Positions 63,611-64,000 of a DNA stretch of 64,000 nt are shown in pieces. The position numbers and the translations under genes are program-made. Numbering within the stretch: position 1 is the stretch's first letter; each line of letters starts with the position of its first letter. The notes under the pieces are model-generated. The model was not told the origin of the DNA. It was given only the letters and a program-made list of their open reading frames with translations, and searched no databases. Source of the DNA: Alicyclobacillus suci. Lineage in GTDB: Bacteria; Bacillota; Bacilli; Alicyclobacillales; Alicyclobacillaceae. The DNA lies in assembly GCF_017329615.1 (NCBI RefSeq), contig NZ_JAFMTW010000010.1, forward strand, positions 33,953 to 97,952, given 5' to 3'.

Positions 63611-64000
63611 GGTCTGCTGAATGAACCATAAACCTAATCGTAGCAAGGATTTCGCGTGCCAATTGTCGAAATAAAGTGTATGGATTTTGAGCGGAACAGG
63701 CGAAAAACCGTGCACTTGGAGGTCTGTAATTGTACGCGAATCATCAGGACCAACAGATACTTCCCGGAGACTTCTTCCTACCGTTTGGTGGCCGACTTAG
63801 CGAAGACAATCGCTGGGTTCAACTTTCATATATCATTCCGTGGCGACGTGTGGAACAGGAATACAGCAAACACTTTAGCAGAGATCTTCGAGGCGGACGG
63901 GCCGTCTCCGTTCGGATGGCGCTTGGCGCGCTAATCATTCAGGAACGAGAAGGTTTTTCGGATCGTCACTTGGTCCAGCACATCACGGAAAACCCGTACC
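63610..64000 (+). mobile_element. IS1182-type insertion sequence, left end; right part outside window
   Basis: Holds the transposase gene start. Left boundary is placed near 63610 where the NlpC/P60 homology stops; terminal repeat not verifiable without the other end. 63611-63729 is the non-coding end of the element. Confidence 0.7.
63730..64000 (+). CDS. IS1182-type transposase (DUF772 domain), N-terminal part
   Basis: TTG 63730 lies 7 bases after GGAGG and is the first codon after a stop. About 90 codons are visible. DFFLPFGGRLSEDNRWVQLS, IPWRRVEQEYSKHF, and RMALGALIIQEREGFSD are typical of the N-terminal region of IS1182/ISL-group transposases. The catalytic DDE part is outside the window. 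The frame stays open at base 64000. Confidence 0.85.
   Translation, partial: MYANHQDQQILPGDFFLPFGGRLSEDNRWVQLSYIIPWRRVEQEYSKHFSRDLRGGRAVSVRMALGALIIQEREGFSDRHLVQHITENPY

Noticed and set aside
1..64000. CRISPR array or prophage
   Set aside because: No regularly spaced repeats seen and only one phage-type gene (DUF4406) without companions.

Overview
The window reads as a chromosomal segment of an endospore-forming Firmicute, most likely Alicyclobacillus or a close relative. This rests on sporulation genes (sspF, veg, yabG, csfB/Gin, bofA, a SpoVB-type flippase, a YheC/D-type ATP-grasp), on gene order matching the origin-proximal region of Bacillus subtilis, and on a kumamolisin-like sedolisin. 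Protein-level recognition is by eye; no database search was run.

Layout. (1) 1-6800, mostly minus strand: cyanophycin synthetase and cyanophycinase (cphBA, cphA running off the left edge), then sspF, veg and yabG, an orphan glycosyltransferase-like gene and ykuK. (2) 6900-11560, minus: rsmA, rnmV, tatD and metG, with a T-box leader before metG; abrB follows on the plus strand. (3) 12090-18570, minus: rsmI, yabA, ricT, holB, yaaQ/darA, tmk, a basic amino-acid decarboxylase, csfB and a YtaF-like membrane protein, then a SpoVB-type flippase on plus. (4) 20490-26370, minus: bofA, yaaL, recR, ybaB/yaaK, dnaX, an orphan histidine kinase, the SRP RNA, tRNA-Ser(CGA), tadA and a ComFB-like gene. Together these reproduce the B. 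subtilis tadA-to-sspF order with a few losses (no yaaR, yabB, yazA or yabE homologue seen between the conserved genes).

(5) 26450-40200: YheC/D-type ATP-grasp, asnB, a methionine-salvage block (mtnB, mtnX, mtnW; divergent mtnD), a YjcZ-like micro-gene, a three-tRNA cluster (Lys, fMet, Asp), several small hypothetical genes, a ROK glucokinase, an EamA transporter and helD. Six perfect DnaA-box 9-mers lie in 1.75 kb across mtnX, mtnW and the mtnW/mtnD gap. (6) 40370-46660: a YhgE/Pip membrane protein with its TetR regulator, gamma-glutamyltransferase and an M29 aminopeptidase. (7) 46845-52783: a sugar ABC system with two near-identical binding proteins flanking the ATPase/permease pair, a cre-like site before each binding protein, and a divergent ROK/XylR regulator.

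(8) 52860-64000: FAD oxidoreductase, a DUF4406 protein, a structured intergenic RNA candidate, tdk, a DsbA-family protein, PepC-type peptidase, a sedolisin without leader or propeptide, a CvpA-transglutaminase fusion, fumarylacetoacetate-hydrolase and Nudix proteins, and an NlpC/P60 endopeptidase whose 5' end is cut off by an IS1182-type insertion sequence that runs off the right edge.

No CRISPR array, prophage or complete defence island was seen. The items most worth a second look are the DnaA-box cluster, the multibranched RNA candidate at 54.9-55.1 kb, the leaderless sedolisin with an unknown C-terminal domain, and the IS-truncated cell-wall hydrolase.
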